From Prunella strophiata (taxonomy: Eukaryota; Chordata; Aves; Passeriformes; Prunellidae), in NCBI GenBank assembly GCA_036583965.1, contig JAZBQD010000027.1:24063001-24127000 (forward strand): DNA of 64,000 bases. Direction: 5' to 3'. Position numbers and translations under genes: made by a program. Below the pieces are notes generated by a model. That model saw only the letters and a program-made list of their open reading frames with translations, had not been told where the DNA came from and did no database searches. Positions 49,842 through 61,647 of the stretch are shown one piece after another (positions within the stretch are counted from its first letter, which is position 1; the number at the start of each line of letters is the position of its first letter).

Positions 49842-52800
49842 GTGAGTTACCATTCCCTTCTCCCTTTCTGTCCTCCCAGACTGTGAGATGCCCCAGGGAT
49901 TTGTGTGCAGTGCATTTCACCACCTCTCATGCTTATCAATAATACTGTGAGGCTCACCAGTGACCTTTGTCTTGTTTTTTAAAAGGAAACCCAACCTCTG
50001 TGTGAGGCTGCAGGCTGTGTGAGGGATGAAATAGTGTTACAGTGTGAGGTGCCTATGTCTGTTCATCCTGGGCTGGCTTGGGAAATCCAACACTTCTCTA
50101 GTATTTAGCCAAAGCTTTGAGATTGCTGCAGCAGCCAACTGGTTAATTGTCAGCACACTTCCCATGTCACTAAGTTAAAACACACAGCTGCTCTCTAGCT
50201 GGGCTTCTCACTTAACCTCCCCCCCAAAAAAACCCCCAAACAAACGAAAAACAGAGTACAGAGCTGTGACAAAATACAGCTTGAGTCACAAGCTTTGTCC
50301 TGCAGCTTTTCTTCCTAGTTACCATCTTGTCTAAGGAAGTGCCTGTGGGTGTTTTTTCCTCTTGGAGTGGCTGGCTGCTGGTATGCAAGGCCAGAGGAAA
50401 ATCTTACGTTACTGGGGGTCACAGTCTGCTGGAACAATAGTGAACTGCAGTCACACAAACCTGACACATCCCCACATCCTGCTCAGAAAACTTCCTGTGG
50501 CAGAGCTGGGGAGTGGGGGGAGCTCACACAGGGTGTGAGTGGGAACTGGAGTCAACTTCCAGCTTTGGTAGAGGGGTGAGAGGGAATAATTCATGCCATG
50601 AATGATAAAGGAAATGCCAGGAAAAAAAAAAAACAAACCACTTTCATTCCATAAAGTCACGTCTGCCGGAAGCTCCAGAAATCCCATGTCAATGCATAAT
50701 AGTGTGAAATGCCAAAATAACTTAGTCATGAAGAGAAAAAGGAGGAATGCCCAGAGCCCAGGCCTTTACTGAGCACAGGTAAGGGAACAGGATGGCTCAG
50801 ATGTTGCTCATGCTGACATTTCTTAGGTTGGGTTCCCCCAGCTCCAACAAAGAAAACTCCTTAGAACTGTATTTGGGTTCATCTGTTCTTCAGAGTGAAC
50901 AGAAGTTCCCAGCAGCCCTGCTTCTCTATTTGTTTCTCCAAGTGACAGCTGAAAACATTCTTCTTTGAGTCATAGGTGGGCCAGTAGGAATGATAGCATT
51001 TGCTAAATTGTGGCAGAATAGAGGCTGGTTATTTGAGTAAAATAAGAGGATGGCAATGAAATTAAGCTGTGGGATTTGCAAAAAAAAGTGTTTTAGGATT
51101 GCCTTATTTTTATCAGAGCTACATCTTTGTACATTTTCTTTCAAAATTCCTGATACATTTTCTGCAATCTTTGTTGATAATTACTGTCCCAAAGCATTCC
51201 TGCTGGGCTCTAAATTTTGAAATTTGGGCACTAATCCTACAGCTTGATTTGGGTAATCAAACCTCTGTTCTGTGCTGCCATCAGCCATGCCAGCAGATTA
51301 GATTGCAGTACCAGACAGGAAGATAAAAGCTGCTTCTGGCCTCAATTCTTGCAGGTTGAGCAAGCAAAACAAGGAGAGGCAGAGGTTGCAGGGTCAGGAG
51401 GGGCACGTGCTTGCTCTCAGTGCAGTCAAGAGTTAGTCAGACTTTGAGAGGGCTGAGTGCATCAGAGGGGTCCTAAGGTGATGAGATACTCGAGTTCAAG
51501 GGGATTCCAGCTAGTTGGAGAGTAGGGAAAAGACTGCTTGCACGTCTGTAAATGAGAAAAAGAGGGGTGAAAAAAGAAAAATGTGCTTCAGGACCTTGTT
51601 TTAAGAATGCTGTGAGGTTTTGGGTAGGGCTGCAGCACAGGGGTGAGCATTTTCAGTTGAATTTCAAGAGCCAGAAGGAAAAGGAGGTTTTACAAAGCCA
51701 AAAGAAGTGAGATTCTTGTAGCAGTCGAGTTCAAGTCCATTTAATTATGCAAATTGTTACAAAACAGCCACGGAAAAGTAGTGCTAGAACAGAGGTCTCC
51801 ATTTACCCCACTGAGTGCTGCCAGTAAATTGTGCAATTCAAATGTACAGATGGAAATCAGCCTGTAGACACAACTTGTTACATCAAAACTGTAGCAATTT
51901 ACATTGGTGATTATGTTCTGTTAATTACTGGAGGAAGGAACAATGAGGTATTTTGAAAAACAATGATTCTCTATCACATTATCTGCTGTTGTTGCTTTAA
52001 TGCTCTGCTTTAACTGGGTATAAAGTCTTGCATAACACTCTTTGTTTTTGTAAAGTAAATCTCACCAGTAGTAAACTCAGTGCTTTGGTTGTTAGTTTTC
52101 AGCAAGTCCCTATTTTTCTCTCCCTCCTTATGGAGTTACTGTTGCCTCACAGTAACAGGGAATAGGATTTATTTTCAGGGAGTTTCTGTTTGGCTTCCTC
52201 CTCTACCATGGGAAACAAGGACATATTTCTTGGTGTTTGAATGTTTTGTTCCCAACTTCTGGGAGCCAAAAGGTGACATGGCAGCAGCTGTGGAACCCTT
52301 TCCTTTCTGCACTGGCTCAGTGAGGACAGTTCTGCTCTCTCACCTCCTCCCTGCTGCCCAGTGCAGATTTAGAAGAACCATTCCTGTATTCCAATTCCTG
52401 GGAAAAATTCCCTGAGAGAAAAGGTAAAGGCTGCTGGAATAAACCCTCTTCAGCATAGCCCATGTAGCCACAAAGGGTGCCAGGAAATCTGGTATCTTCT
52501 TTTATTTCTGGATAGAAGAGCATTCCTAATGCTGTATTTTAGGGGTATAACTGCAGCATCATGCCTTTGTAGTTTGAATTTTTTTTTTTTCAGATTCTAA
52601 ATACTGAAAAATAGATTAACAAAACTGTGCAATATCAGTAAGGAATTTTTGTTGGGGTGGTGATGATGTTTTTTCTTTCAGAAGAATAGTTAGCAAATGG
52701 GTCAAGCCACTTCTCTGCTAAGATTTGTTCTTTTTTTTTTTTTTTTTTTTATTCCACCTTTTCTTTGCCAGTTCAATCTTCTGGTCATTTTTCTCACTCC

Positions 52801-52940
52801 AGTGGCACAGTGGGGCCATTACATCAGGCAGGGCCCTTGGGGCATTCTGCTGTAATACAGTGATGTTGCAAAATAAACACCTGCTTTGATTCATTGTTTG
52901 CTGTATAAATTCACTGAGTGGTGTTTTCCATCCTGGCCAG
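49842..52940 (+). other. RGL1 intron 5
   Basis: This 3.1-kb intron has donor GTGAGT and acceptor CCTGGCCAG. It contains a T20 tract at 52731-52750 and A/C-rich low-complexity sequence near 50220-50255. No gene was seen. Confidence 0.8.
52731..52750. repeat. T20 homopolymer
   Basis: Twenty consecutive T residues, the longest homopolymer in the window, about 190 bp upstream of the exon 6 acceptor in intron 5. Confidence 0.92.
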
Positions 52941-53065
52941 ATGGGTTTTGTAGCACTTCCTGCAGTGACCTGGTTGATGGAGAGGAGCTGGAGATTAGCA
53001 ATCCAGAAGAATTCTCCTCTTTTCAAGACCATGTTGTGGCAGAACAGTTGACATACATGGATGTG
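52941..53065 (+). CDS. RGL1: RGL1 coding exon 6 (residues 204-245)
   Basis: 125 nt, two bases completing an Asp codon plus 41 codons, with acceptor GGCCAG|ATG and donor GATGTG|GTATGT. It encodes an acidic linker (DLVDGEELEISNPEEFSSF) followed by VVAEQLTYMDV. The linker is diverged from mammals, but its acidic character and length are kept. VAEQLTYMD is the conserved entry into the CDC25-type catalytic domain. Confidence 0.94.
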
Positions 53066-53668
53066 GTATGTAGAGTATTGCATATAATATAACTTCATAA
53101 AATAAGACTTTTTTTGTTTTAAGTTATATTGCTTTAAGTTTAGGGTTCCAGAACAGGACTGCTTCTGGGACACAGAACACAGCTCTGTGGTTATCCCAGC
53201 TGTTTCAGTCATTGAGCTTTTTCCTTCTGTCATTTTGAAGGGTTTTTTGGTTTTGTTTTGTTTGTTTTTAATGTGTAGCCTCTTTTACAAGTTACTGGCA
53301 CTGAGAAATAGCATGTTTTAACTATAACACTACCTGGCTTAAAGATGTCTAGGTACTCTGGACTGTAATGCTCAGATTTTGCTTTGTCTGTATCAATTCC
53401 CTTCTAAATATCATATTAAAAAAATTTATCTGGTTATGTAGCTGATATAAAGGTGCCCCTTATTTTCCCAGTATTGTTTAGCTTTTGGGGCATCAGGCCT
53501 ATAAAGAGTATGCCAAAGGATATTTTAAACTAAGAGAGAACCAATACTTACCTTTAAGTTCCATATTAGATTTAGGTCAAATTTGTCCTCTAAACCTGTA
53601 TTTCTTCTTGTGAATAAAAGAGATTTAGGAGAGACCTGCTGGCTTACCACACCTCTGCTTCACTCTAG
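53066..53668 (+). other. RGL1 intron 6
   Basis: 603-bp intron, donor GTATGT, acceptor CACTCTAG. AT-rich, with no other feature noted. Confidence 0.85.
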
Positions 53669-53884
53669 ATGCTCTTCAGAAGAGTTGTGCCCTACCACTG
53701 CTTGGGATCCATCTGGTCTCAAAGGGATAAGAAGGAAAACAAGAACCTGGCTCCAACTGTCAGAGCCACCATCACTCAGTTCAATGCAGTCACCAAATGT
53801 GTCATCAGCACTATCCTGGGGACCAGGGAGCTCAAAATCCAGCAGAGAGCCAAGATCATTGAGAAGTGGATTCATATTGCACAT
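53669..53884 (+). CDS. RGL1: RGL1 coding exon 7 (residues 246-317, CDC25 domain)
   Basis: 216 nt, 72 whole codons, with acceptor CTCTAG|ATG and donor GCACAT|GTAAAG. It encodes MLFRRVVPYHCLGSIWSQRD, KKENKNLAPTVRATITQFN, AVTKCVISTILG and QQRAKIIEKWIHIAH. This is the first half of the Ral-specific CDC25/RasGEF catalytic domain. The motifs APT(V/I)RATI.QFN and QRAKIIEKWI.IA are conserved across RalGDS-like exchange factors. The frame stays open into intron 7, giving a spurious longer open frame to 54289. Confidence 0.97.
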
Positions 53885-56800
53885 GTAAAGCATTTATTCT
53901 CTTTAATGTTTTTTGGGTGGGTACCTTGGAGTGAAGGAGTTGGGAGAGGAGAAAGGGGTTGTACACATTGGTCCCAGGACATCTTAGCTCTAATTCTTCC
54001 TATTTTTAGCTGTTTTTTTGTGATCCCAAATAAATATTGCCCTTCCTCTCCTCAGTTCTTCCCCACCATGGAAATGGGGTTGATACTGGCTTTAGAGAAG
54101 TCCAGAGAGCTGCTGTCAGTAGCTCTTCCCTTGTCCACTGATGGAATCACTCCATCATGGGAGGCCTCTGGCCTGGGCAGGCAGGACTTCACCAGCATGT
54201 GGAATCACCTCCCTGTTCTCCATGTGCCTCAGCAGAGCTTCCAGGAGGATCTTGTAGCAGATTCCATGTTTTTATCATGTTTTTCCTAATCTGTGCAAGA
54301 AGGGGGTTTGTCCATGCCTGGTTTTTACATACCTCAAATTAGCTAATTTCCTAGGTTTTAGTATTTTACTGTAACCTTCCTAATTCCCCTCAGAGCACTG
54401 GGCAGCTGGCAATAAATGAGATCTCTCTGGAAGAGACCCTTTCAAGCACTTCCATGTGGATGTGTGTTGACTTCTAAGAATCACATGGATTCCTCTTGAG
54501 CTAAAGAGAACAGTCAGAAAAAGCTGAAGCCAGAGGCTTTCCAACCTTGGCAACTTCTGTGCTTCCAGAGGCAGCATTCAGTCCTGGCACCTGAGCTCTG
54601 GCAGCTGCATGGTTCAGGAAGCTGGTATGGGGAAGGTCTTGGAGCTCTGCTGTGGCACTTACATCTGCTTGTTTTAATCACCCTGATGGATGCTTTATTG
54701 CCTGTGTGAAGGGATTAGGAAGTTTGATTTCCAGTTTTTACATGCAGGTCTAAGTTGCAGAGGGCACCAGCTAAAAGGGGCAGGCTGGACAGAACTTCAT
54801 CATCATCCCAAGGCAGAAGGGAGGCCTGGGGAAGTCAGGAAAGGCACTGCCCTCATCCCACTCACTCTGGGGATGGAGAACTTTGTTCTACAGCCCTGCT
54901 GATTCTGTGCTTCTCCCTTTACTTAATTCATTAAGTGCTCCAGTTGTAGCATGAAACACATGAAAAATGTATGTGCACACTGCAGAATAATGGCACATGT
55001 CCAGCAGCTGGATGCACATATACTTAGCTGCCCACTTCTGAAGAAAGGTGCTTGCTTTGTGCATGCAAATGAGTGTTTTGAATAGTTAGGTGCCTGAATT
55101 AGAAAATAATCCACTCATTAAAGTACAGTTATTCACTGACAACTAAACTTAGCAGCACGGAGTTCCACATTTGTTATCTCTTCATGACTTTTGGATCCAT
55201 TTTCTTGGTTGAGAAGATAAACTGGATACTTTCTCTACTGCCAGCCCTCTGCTCCACCTAGATCTAAGGTTCCTGAGCAGGAGCAGTTAATTTCACTCAA
55301 TATTTTCTTTTAAAATAAAAAGAAAAATGAAATAATTAATGTCCTGTTATGCGTAAAACTTTTAAAATCAAAGCTGTTTCTGCACAGGATTCTTTCTGGT
55401 TTTCCCTCTGTGAAGGACACAGCATGAAACAAAGTTATTAAAACCAGTCTTAAAAATTCTTCTTAAATGCAAATGAAAGCTTGCTCAAGTTTAGTCTGCA
55501 GTTGGTTGAACCACTGAGTACACTAAATCCAGTATTAAATGAAATTCCTACTGTGCTCTAAATTATACAGTGTGCAGTTAAGTCAAGATGGTTCCAAATT
55601 GGATCTTCCAGTTCAAACTCCTGTTGCACTGGGAAGAAAGAAGAAAAGCTAATAATTTGTGCTTCTAAATTTGTGTTCTCCACAACCTAAATCTCAGGTT
55701 GAACAAAAAGAGAGGTCTCATTTTTTTAACATGTCAGTCTCTGGAGAAGAGCTGTTACATGGCTTTTTTTTGGCCCCAAGCCATGCAAAACCAGCTTTCA
55801 GTTCTAGTCAGTCCTGCCCCATGATCTTGAACTTGGTTTTTTATCTGACCCAGGTGTCCACCTGCTTCAGGTGCTGTCAGCCCAGGCTCTGCTTAAGCCA
55901 GGCTTGGATAAATGTAATTTCCTAACTAGCACAGTTTTTTGTGTGTCAGTAACTGGGAGAGCTTGTACTCTCCTGAGCTGATCAGTCACTTCTAATGCAG
56001 CTCATGAACAGAGATGCTGATCTATTGAGGTCTGACTTTTGCTTATGCTGAGGTTGCTTTACATTTGTTCAGTCCTACAAAGGATATAAATCATGTCTGT
56101 TTTCAGTGTAAGGATCCTTTACACAAGAAGCATTATTAGGGTAAGAATCAGATTCATAAAAATGTTGATAAGCAGAATTGGAGTTTGAATACATTCTTAT
56201 CTCCATGCAGCAGTCAAATTGGCAGGTGTTTTGTCTGCTGGATTTGCATGTACAGACACCTGTGCTGAAGTCTGTGGTATCCAAGCTCTCATTCTTGAGC
56301 CACCAACACATTTCCAGGGGTCACAGACCAGAGTTCCCCTCTTGCTTCCCTCCACTTTATGAGGAATCTGTGTTACTTTTTTGAGTTTTTCATTATCCTT
56401 TTCCACCCCAGCTTTTGCCACAGAGTAGCTGCATAAAAAACATCCATGAACCAGTCTCTCTGTTCAGATTTGATCCCAGCTCTGGAAAAGCTGGGAAGAT
56501 TTTTCCCTTTAACAGCGTGCACATACTTGAATAACAGGTTATTCCTTTGCATGTCTTTATTTTTAATTGACACTGAGATGATTGAGGGTTTACATTTTAA
56601 ATACCACATATAAAGAGGCAAAGCCTGGTTTTCTCCCTAAGGGGTAAAAGGGATTGGTAACTATAAAGAGCTTTTTAAGCAGTATAACCTTTGTGCCTTC
56701 ATGGACTCGGTTCCACTTTTATTTTTACTTGGAGAACTGGAAGCTGTGACACCACAAATACATGAAAGCGAGGAAAACAAGCTCTAAATGCCAAAGCTTG

Positions 56801-56975
56801 TGAAGTGTTTGGTGGCTGGAGTGGGGAGTGATATTTTTGATGCTCAGTATTTGCACAGCTGCTGCTGAGCAGTGAGAATGTGTAGCAGGCCTGACAGGGC
56901 TCAGAGAGAGGAGCACTGAGGTCTGTGTGCTGCTGACATTTAATGCTCCTGTGTTTCCAACCTCTCCTTCCACAG
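53885..56975 (+). other. RGL1 intron 7
   Basis: 3.1-kb intron, donor GTAAAG, acceptor TTCCACAG. No repeat family or gene was recognised. Confidence 0.85.
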
Positions 56976-57079
56976 GAATGTAGGATCCTGAAGAACTTCT
57001 CCTCCTTGAGGGCCATCATTTCAGCCCTGCAGTCCAACTCCATCTATCGCCTGAAGACCACCTGGATGTGTGTTTCCAA
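56976..57079 (+). CDS. RGL1: RGL1 coding exon 8 (residues 318-352, CDC25 domain)
   Basis: 104 nt, phase 0 start and phase 2 end, with acceptor CCACAG|GAA and donor TCCAA|GTAAGC. It encodes [20 protein letters not shown] then [15 protein letters not shown]. The LKNF.SL.AI.SALQSN.I.RLK.TW block is one of the most conserved structural regions of RasGEF catalytic domains. The C-terminal MCVSK is diverged from mammals (AAVPR in human, as recalled). Confidence 0.97.
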
Positions 57080-58152
57080 GTAAGCCTCTCCCTCAGTTCC
57101 CAAGGGCCACAGGGCTCACTGCTCCTCCTTCTCATCTTCTCCTCACTCTTCCTGTTCTGTTCCTTCACTGACATGGGGTCTGTCAGAAGAACTTCCCATT
57201 CCTGGGAGGCTCAGACCCCTCCTGTGAGCTCCTCTTTCCTATTGAGGGGACAGTCTGCCCTTGGGGATACTGGATTCTGTCCTTTTTAGCATATTGGGTC
57301 TTTTACAACCTCTCTACAAAAGCTGGAGCACTGGCTTCTCACCCAGCTCATGCTCACCACTCCCAGGTCACCACCTGGGACCTCTGGACCCCTCTGCTTG
57401 TTGTCTTCTCTTCCAGGAAGTTTGAGGAGATCCAGCTTGCTACAAATCCTCCCAACTCTTCTCCTGGTGCTGATATTTACATAAAATATATTCCCAAACT
57501 GCAAAATCCAGTATTTAAGATAATATTTCTTCCAGGGGAACACTTTATTGTGTTAATAGTATTTACTGCCTGCCCCACAGATGCCAGAAGTTGCTGTCTA
57601 GAAAAAATAATGTTCTCCTCATTCAGTTTGGGGAAACCAGATTTCTTTGCCTTTGGTAAATTAAAGTATCACTCTGCTAGGCAGTATCCTTCTGTATTTC
57701 CTTTCCACAGAGGTGGGATTTTCCTTCTGCTGCCCTGTGTTTCTGATCAAAATATTGCCTATCTTGTGTTTATAGTGTTGGGCAAAAAACTACTCTTACA
57801 CTTAAATGCTTCCAGATTTCCAGAATGCATGGAATAGGGCAAGAATCAAGAACTTGTGTTCCCTCTCAGCTGTTTTTCTGTTCCCTTGTGTCCCCTGACC
57901 CATTCTCACACTGCCCTGCCCAGGGGCTGCTGATGGTGTTTCTTTGCTGTCAGATGAGGCCCAACTTCACTGGAAGCACCAGAATGCCCCACCAGGGCTC
58001 CCAGGAGATGTGCAGCATCTCACTGGATGCATTTTGGTGATGTTACCTTTTATAAGAGGAACTGTTAATGACTGATGAGAAAGAAACAGAAACCTGATTG
58101 GATTTTAGAGTGCTTGCTAATGACATAAATGATATTATCTTCTCCTGTGCAG
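57080..58152 (+). other. RGL1 intron 8
   Basis: 1.07-kb intron, donor GTAAGC, acceptor CTGTGCAG. Nothing else was recognised. Confidence 0.85.
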
Positions 58153-58237
58153 GGACATCCTGCTGATGTATGAAGAGCTGTCAGAGATCTTCTCAGACCA
58201 TGACAATTATCTGACAAGTAGGGAGCTGCTGATGAAG
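58153..58237 (+). CDS. RGL1: RGL1 coding exon 9 (residues 352-380, CDC25 domain)
   Basis: 85 nt, acceptor TGTGCAG|GGAC and donor ATGAAG|GTGAGA. The first base completes a Lys codon. It encodes DILLMYEELSEIFSDHDN and YLTSRELLMK, matching the EELS.IFSDH.N.LTSRELL.K segment of RGL1/RalGDS catalytic domains. Confidence 0.96.
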
Positions 58238-60069
58238 GTGAGAACTGGTGTGAGTTCAAAACTTGTGATCTCAGTGAAATCTGAGATTAACCCTTTTTGA
58301 AACCAGCATCCAAAGCTCATCTTTTCCTCAAGGACCTTTTGTGGTGCTTTAGGGAAGAGCAGGCTGTAAAACCTGAACTTCTTGCTGGGCTGAGAGTTGA
58401 TTTCCTTTCCTTCCTGGAAGAATGAGTAGCTTTAGCCTGGATAGCCACAACCAGCAGGCTTTGGCAGCATGATCTGGGTGGACAGCAGGTCTTGCAGCCC
58501 CTCAGCCCATGAGGTCACTGGAACAGTGCCACAGCTTCAGCTGAGGAATCAATCCAAGATGTTTATCCCATTGTCCTGTACCTTTCTCAGAACTAGGAAG
58601 CAGGGCTGGGAATTGTGAAGGAACAGCCTTCCTACTCAGTGGGTGGCCAGATGGACAACAAAGGAAGCTCTGTGTGGAGCAGTTTGACTTATGCACTCTC
58701 CTGGGTGAACCCCAGTAAGCTCAGGAGCCTGAAAGGGGTGAGGAAGAGTGGCAGGGAAAGGCTGTGTTCTGCAAAAAAAATAAGGAGTGTTTGTGGCAGG
58801 TTTTTTCCATCAACATAAAAATGTTTCTATAAACTCACTAACCAGTTCATTCTTTGGCAGTTCTGTCCAGCCAGTCTGGCATTTGTCCCTCAGCCCCTTG
58901 CCTTGGGATCTGAAACATTGTGTTTTGCTCAGGAATGGTGTGTGAACACATTCACATCTGTCAGTCTGTTTTGTTATCATCCATTTATCAACATCTGTAG
59001 GTAATTTTTAAAGCAGGTGAGACCATAATAAGCATAGAGGGAAAAGGTGTGTTCAGAACAGCCCATTTAACTAAACATTAAAAGACAAAACAACTCAGAC
59101 TGAGCCCAGACCTCTGGCTCCCAGTAAATCACCCTCCAGCTGCCCTAAGCAGATTTGAAAAACATTTTGGAAGCAGTGAGAGGAGAAAAATCCCTCAGAA
59201 TAGCTAGAACCTCTCCCCTATTTTTCATCTTGGACCATTTGGAGGATTAATATCTACTGAATCCTCAAGGGCTTAGTTTTCCTTTACTATGAATAGCTCC
59301 TGTAAGGGAAGCCACGTTGGACCTTGCCTGTCCATCCTGCAAATCCAAGTGTGGAGCAAACAAAATGCCATTGGAAACAGATGGGGTGGCATGGAAAGGG
59401 AGCAGTGTTCTCTCCTCCTGAACAGCCATTGATCATGATTTGTGACACATCTGTAAGAAACACCTAACTCCAACATCCCCTGTGCATCCAGGGAGATAAA
59501 GGTTTAAAACACTGTGCTGAAATATCTCATCCATCCATAGGAAGGCTGGATGGAAAGCCTTGTGGGGATGGAAACCCATTCTGTGAATTTCCTGCATGGT
59601 TTTGGATTAGTCATTAAGCCACAGTTGCTGAATCTTGGTGTTGCAGCATAAGAAAAACAACAAAGCATTACAGAAGATGGACAGGTTTACTTGTAGCAGG
59701 CCTGATTAGGGAATTAACCAGAAATCCTGGTGTCAGGAGTGTTGGGATAGAGCTGTCTGGACACCTGAAGTATGTCTGAGCTTCTCTGATTTAAACCCCC
59801 AAGAGATTTTCAGCAGCACCTGGCTTTGGCCAGAGCTGTTCTGCAGAAAAATTCCCTCACAGTCATCTTGTGTGATTTTTGTCTGAAATTCCCAATCAGC
59901 ATCTGAGTCCCAGGAAATCAACATGTATGTAGACACATGTGTGTCTGCACAGCAAGTATTTTTTGCTGGCTTGTCTGGTTAAATGTACTCACTAGTTTAC
60001 ATGCATGTAGTTGCCAGTTTACCACTTCGATCCTTCATTAATTGCCTTTAATTCTTTATCATCTCACAG
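58238..60069 (+). other. RGL1 intron 9
   Basis: 1.8-kb intron, donor GTGAGA, acceptor ATCTCACAG. Nothing else was recognised. Confidence 0.85.
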
Positions 60070-60160
60070 GAAGCAACATCCAAATTTGCTAATCTGGACA
60101 GCAGTGAGAAAGAAAATCAGAAAAAGTCACAGAAAGCGACTGCAACTTCAAAAAAACAAG
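60070..60160 (+). CDS. RGL1: RGL1 coding exon 10 (residues 381-410), frame disrupted by one base
   Basis: Acceptor CTCACAG|GAA and donor ACAAG|GTGTGT (a weak donor) give 91 nt, one more than the 90 nt needed to join exon 9 and exon 11 in phase 0. The first part reads EATSKFANLDSSEKENQKKS in the gene frame. The conserved RLQLQK that should follow is found only in the next frame, from about 60137 on. An extra base is therefore inferred inside the AGAAAGCGA stretch (60133-60136). With the standard exon 11 acceptor, translation would end after about 15 aberrant residues. Two alternative splice sites could rescue the frame (see the exon 11 entry and findings). A sequencing or assembly error is equally possible. 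Confidence 0.85.
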
Positions 60161-61297
60161 GTGTGTTTGGGGGTTTTCCTCCCCTTTTTGAACTAGTAAC
60201 ATGATTAACCCTAATTGGTCAGTTATGTTAGAAGCAAATCTAGAAAGGTCTTCACCATAATGAGTGGGCAGGAGGGGATTGATGGATATAAACATGTGGA
60301 TATCACTTCCAGCTCTCTTTTTTCAGTCCTACAAGAAAGAGTTCCATTATCTACTCTTGTTACACTTAAGGGAGAAACACAACTTCCATGTAGTAAAATA
60401 TGTGCTGCTGTACATACTGGAGTTCTTGTGATAAAGAAAATGAGCTCTGGCAGAGCAGAAGTCTCATTTTCAAACATGCTGATGAAGCTTCTGACATACC
60501 AGCTTGAAAATTGCACAGGCTTCTACAGAGATTGCTTTGTCAAATGTGTCTGGGTTCCAGTCTGCTGGTGAAAATGGTTTTTGTCTCAAAGCTGGCAAAG
60601 ATTTAAAAGGACAGGGGGAGAGAAATCTGGAATAACGAGGCAAAAGTGCTGAATATGATTTTTGTCTCTGTAGTTGACTGGAAAAAATACAGATCCTTCT
60701 GCATGGGAGAAACAAGTGTTTCCTTTGCAAGTGTAGAGCCAGCCTGAACTCCACAAGTGCTGGCAGTCTAGAAATTCAAAGTGTGAATAATTAGCATTAA
60801 AATGCAGTGGATGGCTGGGGAAGATGCTCACTTCTTGGAGAGAAAAAAAATGGTGGCTTGATTTGACTTCACTATCACAAGGTATAATCACACATCTCTA
60901 AGTAAAAATCCACAGGGATGAAGCAGAAGCTGCTCACATAGGCTGGCCAGGAGCATTCCTCTGCTCCTCCTCTTGCAGCAGGTGACAGAGGGACCCTGTC
61001 CCTGGTCCTCAGTGCTTCTCCCAAAGGCAGGGTTTTGTGGGGACCCATCAATGATGGCAATACTGTAATACAAAACCACTGGGTAATACCTGTGAGAGCA
61101 TCCTGGTCTCACTGGAATTGGATTTAAATTCTGTATTATCAAATGAAAATGATGTAATGAAAGAAAACACAATTATAGGACTGATGCTTGGTTAAGCAGG
61201 TTACTTTCATTTCATTTTCTCACACAGGAGTGTTCTGGAATTCTAATTATTCTCATTTTTCAGTCAGTTAATCCAGCCTTGCTCTGCTCACTTGCAG
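60161..61297 (+). other. RGL1 intron 10
   Basis: 1.1-kb intron between the frame-disrupted exon 10 and exon 11, with donor GTGTGT and acceptor CTTGCAG. Nothing else was recognised. Confidence 0.8.
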
Positions 61298-61384
61298 GGA
61301 GTGATGCAAGGCACAGTCCCTTACCTTGGCACCTTCCTGACTGATCTCATCATGCTTGACACAGCCCTTCAGGACTACGTTGAG
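61298..61384 (+). CDS. RGL1: RGL1 coding exon 11 (residues 411-439, CDC25 domain)
   Basis: 87 nt, 29 codons, with acceptor CTTGCAG|GGA and donor GTTGAG|GTAACC. It encodes [20 protein letters not shown] then DTALQDYVE. The G.VP.LG.FLTDL.MLD.A motif is a signature of the RasGEF catalytic domain. A second AG lies 4 nt into the exon at 61300-61301. Starting at 61302 would compensate for the extra base in exon 10, giving ...[14 protein letters not shown] in frame. Confidence 0.96.
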
Positions 61385-61614
61385 GTAACCTGGGGCAATT
61401 TTTTGGAACCCTAAATACCCTCCCTGCCTTCCCAACTGAGTTTACTTGTTTCTACATCCTCTCCTTCTGCAGCTTTTAACATCTGTTTACCAAAAGAAAA
61501 GCATATGCTAATATGCAGTGTTATTAATTGGAACTTGTGTGAATTTTGGTGGATTTATCTCAAGGTACAAGTGTGGCTCTTCTCTGATCCCTTCTCTTTC
61601 TTTCCTTCCAACAG
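61385..61614 (+). other. RGL1 intron 11
   Basis: 230-bp intron, the shortest in the window, with donor GTAACC and acceptor TCCAACAG. Confidence 0.88.
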
Positions 61615-61647
61615 GGTGGCCTGATCAATTTTGAGAAGAGACGAAGG
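61615..61647 (+). CDS. RGL1: RGL1 coding exon 12 (micro-exon, residues 440-450)
   Basis: 33 nt, 11 codons, with acceptor CAACAG|GGT and donor CGAAGG|GTAAGT. It encodes GGLINFEKRRR, the conserved LINF.KRR element of RasGEF catalytic domains. Joined to exon 13 it reads KRRREFEVIAQI as in mammals. Too short to be found as an open frame by itself; placed by protein match and splice sites. Confidence 0.96.

Noticed and set aside
53669..54289. 206-codon open frame beginning at RGL1 exon 7
   Set aside because: Only the first 72 codons are the exon. The remainder is read-through of a stop-poor part of intron 7 after a valid GTAAAG donor.
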